DNA of 19,192 nt, taken from the NCBI GenBank assembly GCA_910585245.1, contig CAJUCO010000041.1, positions 2,461-21,652 of the forward strand, given 5' to 3'. Position numbers and translations under genes: made by a program. Source of the stretch: an uncultured Oscillibacter sp. (GTDB taxonomy: Bacteria > Bacillota > Clostridia > Oscillospirales > Oscillospiraceae). Numbering within the stretch: position 1 is the first letter of the stretch; every line of letters starts with the position of its first letter. Positions 12,853 to 19,192 of this stretch are shown piece by piece. Below the pieces are notes generated by a model. That model was not told the DNA's origin, did no database searches, and saw only the letters and a program-made list of their open reading frames with translations.

Positions 12853-14064
12853 TCAAATCACTCCGTCTCTTTGCAGGGCGGAAATCTCCCCGGCTTCCAT
12901 GCCCAGCAGGTCCTTCAAAACCGCCTCGGTGTGCTCCCCCACCAGCGGGGCGGGACGCTCCGGCGCGTCGGCGCAGCCGTGCATTTTAATGGGCGTGCCG
13001 GGAACCTGGATGTCCTGGCCAATGCCGGTGTCATGAACGGTCCAGAGCATATTCCGCTCCCGGATCACCTGGGATTGGCAGGCCTGTTCAATGTTATAAA
13101 TCCGGCTAAAGGGGATACCGGCCCCGACAATCACGGTCTCCAGCTCCGCAAGGGTGCGGTCCTTCGCCCACTGGGCCACCAGGGGTTTCAGGTCTGTGAA
13201 GTAGTTTTCGCACCGCTTGGCGTTGGTGACAAAGCGGGGGTCCTCCGCCAGTTCCACCTGGCCCATCAGGGCGCAGAGGTTGCGGAAAAACTGGTCTGTG
13301 CCGCAGGCGATGACAAAGCTGCCGTCCTTCGCCTCGAAGGAATCGAAGGGGGAAATGCCGGGGTCCCGGTTCCCCTCGGGCTTGGCCACGTGTCCGTTGA
13401 TGGTGTAGTCCACCACGCCGGCCTCCAGAATGGAGAAAATGGTGTCCACCATGGAGACGTCCAGCCGCCGCCCCTTGCCGGTTTTGCTCCGCTGGTACAG
13501 CGCCATGGTGATGCCCAGGGCCAGGTAGGTGCCGGAATAGTTGTCCGCGATGGCGGGGCCCACTTTCGTCACCTGACCGCCAAAGCCCGTCATGCTCATC
13601 ATGCCGCCCATGGCCTGGGCAATGATGTCATAGCAGGGCCGCTGGGCCATGGGCCCCTCCAGGCCGAAGCCGGAGATGGAGGCGTAGATCAGTCCGGGGT
13701 TGATCTCCCGCAAAACCTCATAGCCAAGGCCCAGCTTTTCCATGGTGCCCACCCGGAAGTTTTCGCAAAGGACATCCGTCTTTGCAATGAGCTCCTTGAA
13801 AATCTCCTTCCCCCGCTCGGATTTCAGGTTCAGGGACAGCCCGTACTTGTTGCGGTTGAAATAGGCGAAGTACCCGCTGGAGCCGTTTTTAAACGGCGCC
13901 CAATTGCGGCTCTGGTCCCCCTTGCCGGGGACCTCCAGTTTGATGACCTCCGCGCCCTGGTCCGCCAGGTGCATGGTGCAAAAAGGGCCGCTGTACGCGT
14001 GGGTCAGGTCCAGAACCCGGACGCCGCTCAGGGGCTTTTCGCTGGGGAATCGCGTGTTTTCCAT
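12853..14064 (-). CDS. Family III (CaiB/BaiF/FRC-type) CoA-transferase
   Basis: This 403-aa enzyme moves CoA between acyl-CoA and free acids through a covalent aspartyl intermediate. The N-terminal Rossmann-like segment includes VRVLDLTHAYSGPFCTMHLA and GAEVIKLE. The catalytic Asp is D146 in PCYDIIAQAMGGMM. The family's downstream blocks KTGKGRRLDVSMVDT and DGSFVIACGTDQFF are present. The start ATG 14064 follows AGGAGG. It lies 17 bp after RidA and upstream of aconitase X. Next to a BCCT carrier it recalls the cai carnitine operon (CaiT, CaiB). Here it may activate the substrate or collect CoA from the acyl-CoA made by the oxidoreductase. Donor and acceptor are unknown. Confidence 0.9.
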   Translation of the reverse strand: MENTRFPSEKPLSGVRVLDLTHAYSGPFCTMHLADQGAEVIKLEVPGKGDQSRNWAPFKNGSSGYFAYFNRNKYGLSLNLKSERGKEIFKELIAKTDVLCENFRVGTMEKLGLGYEVLREINPGLIYASISGFGLEGPMAQRPCYDIIAQAMGGMMSMTGFGGQVTKVGPAIADNYSGTYLALGITMALYQRSKTGKGRRLDVSMVDTIFSILEAGVVDYTINGHVAKPEGNRDPGISPFDSFEAKDGSFVIACGTDQFFRNLCALMGQVELAEDPRFVTNAKRCENYFTDLKPLVAQWAKDRTLAELETVIVGAGIPFSRIYNIEQACQSQVIRERNMLWTVHDTGIGQDIQVPGTPIKMHGCADAPERPAPLVGEHTEAVLKDLLGMEAGEISALQRDGVI

Positions 14065-14081
14065 ACAGGCCTCCTTATGAT

Positions 14082-14465
14082 TTACTCTTTGACAAACGCC
14101 GTCATTGCGGCTTCCAACTTCGCCCCATCGGGCAGATCCCCCACCTGTACCAGAACCCGGGCGGGCTTGTGGCCGCCGAAGAACTCCGAGTAGGTCTCGT
14201 TGATGGCCCCAAAATCCTCCAGGGATTTTACGAAGATCTCCACCTTTGCCACGGTCTCCCGGCTTCCGCCTGCCGCGGTTACGACGCTCATCAGGTTTTC
14301 CAGCACCTGGCGGGTGGCCGCGTGGATCTCCGTCACCATTTCATGGCTCTTCGGGTCCACTGGTATCTGCCCGGAGGTAATGATCATATCGCCGTGGCGC
14401 ATCCCGTGGGAATAGGGGCCGATGGCCTCCGGGGCCCCAGGGCTTTTGATAACTTCCAAATTCAT
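14082..14465 (-). CDS. ridA: RidA family enamine/imine deaminase
   Basis: A 127-aa cytoplasmic RidA (YjgF/YER057c/UK114) protein. It hydrolyses reactive enamines and imines to 2-oxoacids and ammonia. Family landmarks are GPYSHG (16-21), SGQIPVDP (31-38), and the catalytic pair PAR with R103 and E118 (matching R105 and E120 of E. coli RidA). The start ATG 14465 has GGGAGAG upstream; the in-frame ATG at 14480 has no ribosome site. It is flanked by YitT and the CoA-transferase in the same transcript. Aconitase X dehydration of an amino/imino acid gives just this type of intermediate, so the gene probably serves the pathway and is not a general housekeeping copy. Confidence 0.9.
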   Translation of the reverse strand: MNLEVIKSPGAPEAIGPYSHGMRHGDMIITSGQIPVDPKSHEMVTEIHAATRQVLENLMSVVTAAGGSRETVAKVEIFVKSLEDFGAINETYSEFFGGHKPARVLVQVGDLPDGAKLEAAMTAFVKE

Positions 14466-14528
14466 AATGGTCTCTCCCATGCAATCCGTATATGTACCGC
14501 CTGATTTGTCCGGCGCCGCCTCCCGGCC

Positions 14529-15353
14529 TCACTCCGGCCGGTCGACGCCTCCAAAGCTATAGTCCATGTTCACCGACCCGCACACCGCCTCCGGGTCCTC
14601 CACCTGGACGGCCCGTTGCACCTTGCTGACGTTGGACTTTTTGCAATAGCAGACCAGGCCGTCCTGAAAGCGCACCACGCGGCACGGGATCTCCGCCTGC
14701 AACCTCCCGGCCACCGCCGCCGCCTGGGAGGTGTGAATCGCCATGGCGGACTTTACGTCAAACCCATACATCACTTTGTCGATGGCAACGACGCAGACAT
14801 AAAGATCGATGGTGGAATACAAGAACAGGTCCCAATCCCGCAGAAGCAGGGTGCCGGCGGAGATGATGATAAAATCTCCTATCATCAAAATGGTGCCGAT
14901 GGGGAGGTTAGGGAGCTTTCGCACCACCAGGCGGCCCACCACCGTGGTGCCCCCGGTGGTTCCGCCTGCCTTCAAGATCAGTCCCAGGCCGATTCCCATA
15001 ACCACGCCGCCAAATACCGACGCCAACAGCATATCCTCCGTAAAGGGGGGAAGCACCGCCCACCAGTCCATGAGCAAAGACGTCAGCAAAATGGTGATCC
15101 CTGTATAAACCAGCAGCTTCTTCCCCAGGTAAAACACCGCCACCAGGAGCAGGGGGACGTTAATGATCAGATTCAACACGCCGATGGGCGTGCCAAACAG
15201 GGCCTTCACCACGACGGCTATACCCGTCACGCTGCCGGGTATCACATGGATAGGGTCGATAAACAGCACCACCGACAGCGCGTAAAGCACGCAGCCCACC
15301 AGGAGCATCGCCACTTCCCCCGCCAGTTGCCTTTGGGAAAATCTCCCCGTCAT
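14529..15353 (-). CDS. YitT family membrane protein (DUF161/DUF2179)
   Basis: This 274-aa protein has five or six N-terminal hydrophobic helices (about 14-33, 54-74, 78-96, 107-130, 150-168). The Gly/Thr-rich LKAGGTTGGTTVVGRLV follows, then a soluble C-terminal DUF2179-type domain of about 80 residues (DVKSAMAIHTSQAAAVAGRL ... DYSFGGVDRP). YitT proteins are widespread in Firmicutes and their function is still uncertain; roles in export or sensing have been proposed. The start ATG 15353 follows GGGAGG. It lies 15 bp after the gamma subunit, clearly within the operon, so a second transport function (product export) is a possibility. Confidence 0.88.
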   Translation of the reverse strand: MTGRFSQRQLAGEVAMLLVGCVLYALSVVLFIDPIHVIPGSVTGIAVVVKALFGTPIGVLNLIINVPLLLVAVFYLGKKLLVYTGITILLTSLLMDWWAVLPPFTEDMLLASVFGGVVMGIGLGLILKAGGTTGGTTVVGRLVVRKLPNLPIGTILMIGDFIIISAGTLLLRDWDLFLYSTIDLYVCVVAIDKVMYGFDVKSAMAIHTSQAAAVAGRLQAEIPCRVVRFQDGLVCYCKKSNVSKVQRAVQVEDPEAVCGSVNMDYSFGGVDRPE

Positions 15354-15368
15354 TTCCGCATCCTCCCG

Positions 15369-15905
15369 TCAGTCCTCCCGGGACTTCTCTATCCCCAGCT
15401 TGTAGCACTGGAGGTTGGAGGGGGTGTTGCGGCCTTTCTTCTCGAAATAGCGGTCCAATCCCTGGCCAAAGGTCTCCGGGTCAACGAGCCCCGTGGCCTT
15501 CATCATGGCGCCCAGCATCACCAAATTGGCGGCCCGTCCGTTTCCGGCGGCGTTGGCAAGTTCCGTGGCGGCCACGGAAACCACCTTTACATTCCGGGGA
15601 TACGCCTGCTCCGACATCAAGGAGCGGTTGACCACCACCACGCCGCCGTCCCGCACGTCGCCAATGAACTTGTCATAGGACGGTTCGTTCATCGCCATAA
15701 GGATGTCCAGTTTGGTGGGATAGGGACTGCCGATCTCCTCCTCGGAAATCACGATGGAGCAACTGGCCGTGCCGCCCCGCATCTCCGCGCCGTAGGAGGA
15801 TGTCCAGCTGACGTTTTTGCCCTCTTGCGCCGCGATGTCAATTAGAATCTTGCCGGCCGTCAAAATCCCCTGGCCGCCAAAACCGGCCAAAATAATATCC
15901 GCCAT
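15369..15905 (-). CDS. 2-oxoacid:ferredoxin oxidoreductase, gamma subunit
   Basis: This 178-aa subunit of the pyruvate/2-oxoacid:acceptor oxidoreductase family has the nucleotide-like loop GFGGQGI at residues 8-14, then SYGAEMRGGTASCSIVIS, typical of the gamma (KorC/VorA-type) chain. The start ATG shares one base with the beta stop (TAATG), giving tight coupling. Together with the ferredoxin, alpha and beta genes it makes the four-part delta-alpha-beta-gamma enzyme. That enzyme decarboxylates a 2-oxoacid to an acyl-CoA and reduces ferredoxin. Substrate preference (2-oxoglutarate, branched or aryl) cannot be told from this chain. Confidence 0.9.
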   Translation of the reverse strand: MADIILAGFGGQGILTAGKILIDIAAQEGKNVSWTSSYGAEMRGGTASCSIVISEEEIGSPYPTKLDILMAMNEPSYDKFIGDVRDGGVVVVNRSLMSEQAYPRNVKVVSVAATELANAAGNGRAANLVMLGAMMKATGLVDPETFGQGLDRYFEKKGRNTPSNLQCYKLGIEKSRED

Positions 15906-16645
15906 TACCTCTCACCTCCGCGATCCGTGTAAACGCCCAGGGGAAACATCTTCTCGTTTTCGTTTTTGATCTTCTCCATGGCCTCCACCGGGCTCAGCTT
16001 CCAGTTGGTGGGGCAGGGAGAGAGCACCTCGATGAGGGAAAAGCCCTTTTTGTCCCGCTGGTTTTCAAAGCCCTTTTTGATGTAGCGTTTGGTCTGGTCA
16101 ATGTGTTTGGCGTCATAGAGGGCCCCCCGGGCCAGATACTCCACGTCAAAATTGGATATGGCCTTTAGCATATCCACGGGATGCCCCATGGTCTCCCGCT
16201 TGCGTCCGGTTTTACTGCTGAGGGTCTTGTCCCCCACCAGGGTGGTGGCCAGGTTCATTTGTCCGCCGGTCATGCCAAAAATTCCGTTGTTCACCACAAT
16301 CATGGTAATAGGGACGTCCCGGATGGCCGCGTAGCAGGTCTCGTCCAGTCCGATGACATAGGAGCAGCCGTCTCCGGCGTGGACATAAACGGTGGCGTCG
16401 GGGCGGACCTTTTTGATGCCGGTGGCAACGGAGGCGCAACGGCCGTGGGGCCCGGCGATAAACTCAAAATTCATGGCGTCCTGGGCCCAGAACGCGCAGG
16501 CGATGTCCACCGACGCGATGACCCGGTCCTGAAGCCCCAGCTCCTCAATGCTCTCGGCGATCAGGCGCTGAATCACGCCGTGGCCGCAGCCGCCGCAGTA
16601 TCCGGCGGTGTGGATGATCGACTCCGGTTTTTTGTAAACAGGCAT
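15905..16645 (-). CDS. 2-oxoacid:ferredoxin oxidoreductase, beta (TPP-binding) subunit
   Basis: This 246-aa chain binds thiamine pyrophosphate and part of the Fe-S centre. It has TAGYCGGCGHGVIQRLIAE near the N terminus and the TPP/magnesium motif GDGCSY (91-96) with NN at 119-120. GIFGMTGGQMNLAT follows, as in the KorB/VorC class. The start ATG 16645 has GGAGGTG at 8-nt spacing and lies one base after the alpha stop. The first 20 codons of the longer open frame overlap alpha and are not used. No truncation is seen. Confidence 0.92.
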   Translation of the reverse strand: MPVYKKPESIIHTAGYCGGCGHGVIQRLIAESIEELGLQDRVIASVDIACAFWAQDAMNFEFIAGPHGRCASVATGIKKVRPDATVYVHAGDGCSYVIGLDETCYAAIRDVPITMIVVNNGIFGMTGGQMNLATTLVGDKTLSSKTGRKRETMGHPVDMLKAISNFDVEYLARGALYDAKHIDQTKRYIKKGFENQRDKKGFSLIEVLSPCPTNWKLSPVEAMEKIKNENEKMFPLGVYTDRGGER

Positions 16646-16646
16646 C

Positions 16647-17729
16647 TTATAACACCTCCATAGGTTGAATCGTCCCCGACAGGATTTCGCCGCAGTATTC
16701 CACAATTCCCTCCGCGGTGGGGATCTCCTTGGCGGTCAGGTATCCGTAGAGAGGCCGGTCAAAGCGGCTGGCCACCAGAATGTCCTCCCCCATCTGGGAT
16801 GTCAGGCTCATCTCCACGCTGACATATCCCTTCACGCTGTCCGGCATCGCCTCGAAGGCCTTGCGGGGGAAAGGCCACACGGAGATGGGGCGGAGCAGTC
16901 CCAGCTTCATGCCGTCTTTTCTGGCCTGCCGCACGGCGGAGCGGCACACCCGGGAGGAGATGCCGTAAGCCACCAGAACCAGCTCTGCGTCCTCCGTCCG
17001 GAAGGACTCCCAGCGCTGCTCGTTATGGAACATGGTGGAAATCTTCTCCCGCACCCGGGGGTTGTAGGCCTGGTAGCCCTCGTAGTAACAGACGTTATAG
17101 GCTTTGTTTTTCCTCTGTTCCTTGGGCTTGCCGGTGAGAGTCCAGTCAAATTGATCCATGCCGTGTTCCTTTGCCTCCGGCAAGCGGCACTTTTCAATCA
17201 TCTGGCAAATGGCGCCGTCGCTGAGAATCTCCACCACATTTCGGTACTTCTCCGCCAGGTCAAAGGCCTCATAAGTCAGATCGGCGCACTCCTGGACGGA
17301 AGCCGGAGCCAGCACCAAAAGCCGCTTGTCGCCGTGGCCGCCACCTCTGGTGGACACCCAGTAGGAATCCTGTCCGGCGGTAATTTCGCCGTCGCCCAGT
17401 CCGTAGCGCATGGCGTTTACAATCACGGCGGGCAGCTCGGCGGCGGCCAGATAGGAAATCTCCTCCTGCTTGAGGTCAAAGCCCGGACCGGAGGAACTGG
17501 ACATACACCGGGCGCCGCAGGCCGCCGCCCCATAGAGCATACTCATGCTGGCGATTTCGTTCTCACCCTGGATAAAAACGCCGCCCCGCTTTTCCATGTG
17601 GTCGGCCATGTACTCCAGAATCTCGCTTTGAGGGGTAATGGGGTAACCGGCGTAGAAGCGGCATCCGGCCCGAAGGGCGGCCTCGGCAATCGCCTCGTTG
17701 CCTTTCATCAGCACATAATCTGCACTCAC
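16647..17729 (-). CDS. 2-oxoacid:ferredoxin oxidoreductase, alpha subunit (KorA/VorB type)
   Basis: A 360-aa alpha chain with GYPITPQSE at 28-36, ENEIASMSMLYGAAACGAR, and SSSGPGFDLKQEEISYLAAA. This is the pyrimidine-domain and substrate-binding side of the enzyme. The C-terminal part (LLRPISVWPFPRKAFE ... YVSVEMSLTSQMGEDI) is typical. The start is GTG 17729 behind AGGAGAGGAG at 7-nt spacing; an ATG seven codons downstream has no better site. It follows the ferredoxin gene by 19 bp. The delta-alpha-beta-gamma order equals korDABC/vor clusters. Annotations of this type often read 3-methyl-2-oxobutanoate or 2-oxoglutarate oxidoreductase; the real substrate may be the 2-oxoacid made by this operon. 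Confidence 0.9.
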   Translation of the reverse strand: MSADYVLMKGNEAIAEAALRAGCRFYAGYPITPQSEILEYMADHMEKRGGVFIQGENEIASMSMLYGAAACGARCMSSSSGPGFDLKQEEISYLAAAELPAVIVNAMRYGLGDGEITAGQDSYWVSTRGGGHGDKRLLVLAPASVQECADLTYEAFDLAEKYRNVVEILSDGAICQMIEKCRLPEAKEHGMDQFDWTLTGKPKEQRKNKAYNVCYYEGYQAYNPRVREKISTMFHNEQRWESFRTEDAELVLVAYGISSRVCRSAVRQARKDGMKLGLLRPISVWPFPRKAFEAMPDSVKGYVSVEMSLTSQMGEDILVASRFDRPLYGYLTAKEIPTAEGIVEYCGEILSGTIQPMEVL

Positions 17730-17748
17730 GGAAATTCTCCTCTCCTTT

Positions 17749-17946
17749 TCACTCCACACTAAACACGTAATCCGGACAGACCTTGTAACATATGCCACAC
17801 CCGATGCACGACTCCTGCTCTATCCGGATGATCTCATAGCCCTTTTTATTGACGGTCTCCAGGGGGATGATCGCCTGTTTGGGACACGCCCCCACACACA
17901 GCCTGCACCCTTTGCACAGTTCCGTGTTTGCGCTTGCCTTTGCCAT
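17749..17946 (-). CDS. 2x[4Fe-4S] ferredoxin, delta subunit of the oxidoreductase
   Basis: A 65-aa ferredoxin with two classic clusters: C11-x2-C14-x2-C17-x3-C21 followed by P, and C47-x2-C50-x2-C53-x3-C57 followed by P. It passes electrons from the TPP and Fe-S core to free ferredoxin. The start ATG 17946 follows GGAGGAG at 5-nt spacing. It is the first gene of the eleven-gene minus-strand operon, about 60 bp downstream of the predicted transcription start. Confidence 0.92.
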   Translation of the reverse strand: MAKASANTELCKGCRLCVGACPKQAIIPLETVNKKGYEIIRIEQESCIGCGICYKVCPDYVFSVE

Positions 17947-17974
17947 GGTAGCTCCTCCATCTCTCGATAGAATT

Positions 17975-18003
17975 TTGAAACGTTTTATACAAATCTTGAA
18001 ACG
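17975..18003. promoter_or_regulatory. Paired TTGAAACG sites in the operon leader, candidate operator
   Basis: TTGAAACG occurs at 17975-17982 and again at 17996-18003, 21 bp apart (two helical turns), just downstream of the operon -10. A third TGAAACG lies inverted at 18114-18120. The adjacent IclR protein is the natural candidate binder. Confidence 0.45.
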
Positions 18004-18010
18004 CAAATAC

Positions 18011-18039
18011 AGAATACACCAATGAAATTGAAATGTAAA
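18011..18039 (-). promoter_or_regulatory. Promoter of the catabolic operon
   Basis: On the minus strand it reads TTTACA, 17-bp spacer, TATTCT. It points to the ferredoxin gene, start expected near 18004, in an AT-rich island. The divergent IclR promoter lies 100 bp away. Confidence 0.6.
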
Positions 18040-18140
18040 TACCGATTTCCAAAATTCGTATAATGTTATAATTTGTCTAGAATTTATTGTAATATTTCAC
18101 TATACGTATATTTCGTTTCATTTTTCGTGGAAAAGTGCAT

Positions 18141-18169
18141 TTGACAGGAGCAGGTTCCGCAACTATAAT
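18141..18169 (+). promoter_or_regulatory. Perfect consensus SigA promoter of the IclR gene
   Basis: TTGACA, 17-bp spacer, TATAAT: exact consensus in both hexamers and spacing. It starts transcription about 43 bp before the ATG. The spacer holds GGTTCCGCAAC, a possible overlapping operator half. Confidence 0.9.
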
Positions 18170-18218
18170 AAGAATGAGAATGGGAAAATACTTGAAAGAC
18201 AGAAAGAAGGTGATGTCA

Positions 18219-18989
18219 ATGCCTGAAAGCTCCATGGCGTCGGTTCAGGCCATTGACCGGGCGTTTCTTGTGCTGGAAACCGTCTCACAAAAAGGGACCA
18301 TGAGCTTGAACGATCTGCACCACGCACTGGGTGTCAACAAGGCGTCCTTGTCCCGGATTGCCCTGTCCCTTTGCGGAAACGGCTATTTGAACCGGGACGC
18401 CAAGACCGGGGACTACTCTCTCTCGCTCCGGGCCTTCGAGATCGGCGTTCGCGCGGTGAGAAATCTGGACTATTCCAACTTGGTCAAGGGGGCGCTGGAG
18501 GATTTGTCCACCGAGCTGGACGTCATCGCCCAGTTCTCCATTGAGGACAACAACGAGCTTCTCTGTCTGGAGAGCTTTGACCACCGGGGCTCCAATTTCT
18601 CCATTTACACCCGCGTGGGGGAGCGCTCTCCCCTGTATTCCACCAGCGCCGGAAAGGCAATTTTAAGCACCTATTCCAACGAGGATATCCGGGAGAAGTG
18701 GGAAAAACTTCAAGTCCGCCCCTTTACCCCCAACACCATCACAACGCTGGATTCTCTGATGCAGGACATTGCCCTTGTCCGCCAGCGGAACTATGCTCTT
18801 GACATGGAGGAAAATGAACCGGGCCTGTTTTGCATTGGCACCGTGTTGTTGAACTACAACCATAAGCCCGTCGGAGCCATCAGCCTCTCCAGCCGGAGCA
18901 TGACGGAGGAGGATCAAAAACGTCTGGGGGCCGCCCTTCTCCAGCGCTCTCAGCGCCTTTCCTATATGCTGGGGTATTCCCGCCACTAA
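18219..18989 (+). CDS. IclR-family transcriptional regulator
   Basis: A 256-aa regulator. A winged HTH (residues 7-68: VQAIDRAFLVLETV, MSLNDLHHALGVNKASLSRI) is followed by the IclR effector domain (about 75-250). This includes STSAGKAILSTYSNEDIREK, DMEENEPGLFCIGTVLLN and GAISLSSRSMTEED. IclR proteins bind small acids and usually control adjacent degradation genes. The start ATG 18219 has AAGAAGG at 8-nt spacing; the upstream in-frame codons (GTG 18210, ATG 18213) are too close to it. It is divergent from the operon across a shared 270-bp AT-rich control region, so it probably regulates both. Whether it activates or represses cannot be read from sequence. Confidence 0.92.
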   Translation: MPESSMASVQAIDRAFLVLETVSQKGTMSLNDLHHALGVNKASLSRIALSLCGNGYLNRDAKTGDYSLSLRAFEIGVRAVRNLDYSNLVKGALEDLSTELDVIAQFSIEDNNELLCLESFDHRGSNFSIYTRVGERSPLYSTSAGKAILSTYSNEDIREKWEKLQVRPFTPNTITTLDSLMQDIALVRQRNYALDMEENEPGLFCIGTVLLNYNHKPVGAISLSSRSMTEEDQKRLGAALLQRSQRLSYMLGYSRH

Positions 18990-19046
18990 CGGCCCCTTGT
19001 ACACGGCGGTAAAGCGCCCCGGTCAAGGCCCCCAAAACTACAAAAA

Positions 19047-19078
19047 CGGAAGCGGCCCTCCCAGCCGCTCCCGCTTTT
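19047..19078 (+). terminator. Terminator of the IclR gene
   Basis: AGCGGC (19051-19056) pairs with GCCGCT (19064-19069), with further CGG/CCG pairs outside, and the stem is followed by TTTT at 19075-19078. It lies about 60 bp after the stop. Confidence 0.6.
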
Positions 19079-19121
19079 GTCCCGTCAGCATATGGTCTTT
19101 CTTCGCCCCGCCACACACAAA

Positions 19122-19155
19122 AACCGCCTGCCGTGCGTATGCACGGCAGGCGGTT
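19122..19155 (-). terminator. Strong hairpin terminator near the window end
   Basis: AACCGCCTGCCGTGC (19122-19136), GTAT loop, and its perfect complement (19141-19155). On the minus strand it is followed by a T-run (TTTTTGTGTG). It probably ends a minus-strand transcript that enters from beyond the window. Confidence 0.75.
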
Positions 19156-19192
19156 CTCTCATATGGGACCGGCGCAGTCCGGTCTCAACAGC

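Noticed and set aside
11791..14193. 800-codon plus-strand open frame
   Set aside because: It is the antisense shadow of the aconitase X and CoA-transferase genes, caused by high G+C at third positions; no domain and His/Gly/Val-rich composition.
14616..15845. 409-codon plus-strand open frame
   Set aside because: Antisense shadow of YitT and the gamma subunit, His/Gln-rich, with no start signal.

Overview
The window looks like the chromosome of a GC-rich gut Clostridia relative, probably Oscillospiraceae (Flavonifractor/Lawsonibacter/Oscillibacter type). This is an inference from strong AGGAGG-type ribosome sites, Firmicutes-like SigA promoters, anaerobic ferredoxin-coupled enzymes and high G+C. 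Two unrelated parts sit side by side.

Part A, 1 to about 5.7 kb, is the right-hand part of an integrated filamentous-phage (inovirus-like) element. It contains the end of a Pro-rich adsorption/minor-coat protein with six 18-bp tandem repeats and a one-base frame break, then two tiny one-helix membrane proteins. The second of these is the likely major coat protein and is followed by a strong terminator. Next come a Zot-type morphogenesis ATPase and a hairpin-rich non-coding stretch of about 660 bp. An opposing block encodes a 68-aa unknown protein, a SprT-like metalloprotease with a zinc ribbon, and a 56-aa unknown. A divergently transcribed ribbon-helix-helix regulator follows, behind three iterated operators, and then an IS30-family transposase. 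Two families of dispersed palindromes recur three times each in this part only. No replication initiator is visible, and the left end lies outside the window.

Part B, about 5.7 to 19.2 kb, is host sequence. It begins with a remnant of a sugar-isomerase-like gene, truncated next to the element. It continues with a MalY/PatB aminotransferase behind a very structured leader, and a divergent WYL regulator fused to a zinc ribbon. From 17,946 down to 9,084 eleven genes run on the minus strand as one apparent operon. In transcription order they are ferredoxin, the alpha, beta and gamma subunits of a 2-oxoacid:ferredoxin oxidoreductase, YitT, RidA, a CaiB-type CoA-transferase, aconitase X large and small subunits, a BCCT transporter, and a MIF-type tautomerase. 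A divergent IclR regulator with a perfect TTGACA-N17-TATAAT promoter lies upstream.

The operon reads as a complete, possibly undescribed, catabolic route: uptake of a zwitterionic compound, dehydration by aconitase X, clearance of enamine/imine or enol intermediates by RidA and the tautomerase, oxidative decarboxylation of a 2-oxoacid to an acyl-CoA with reduced ferredoxin, and CoA exchange. The substrate is not known from sequence. The transporter's aromatic box differs from classical betaine carriers, and no methyltransferase, enoyl-CoA hydratase or acyl-CoA dehydrogenase is present.
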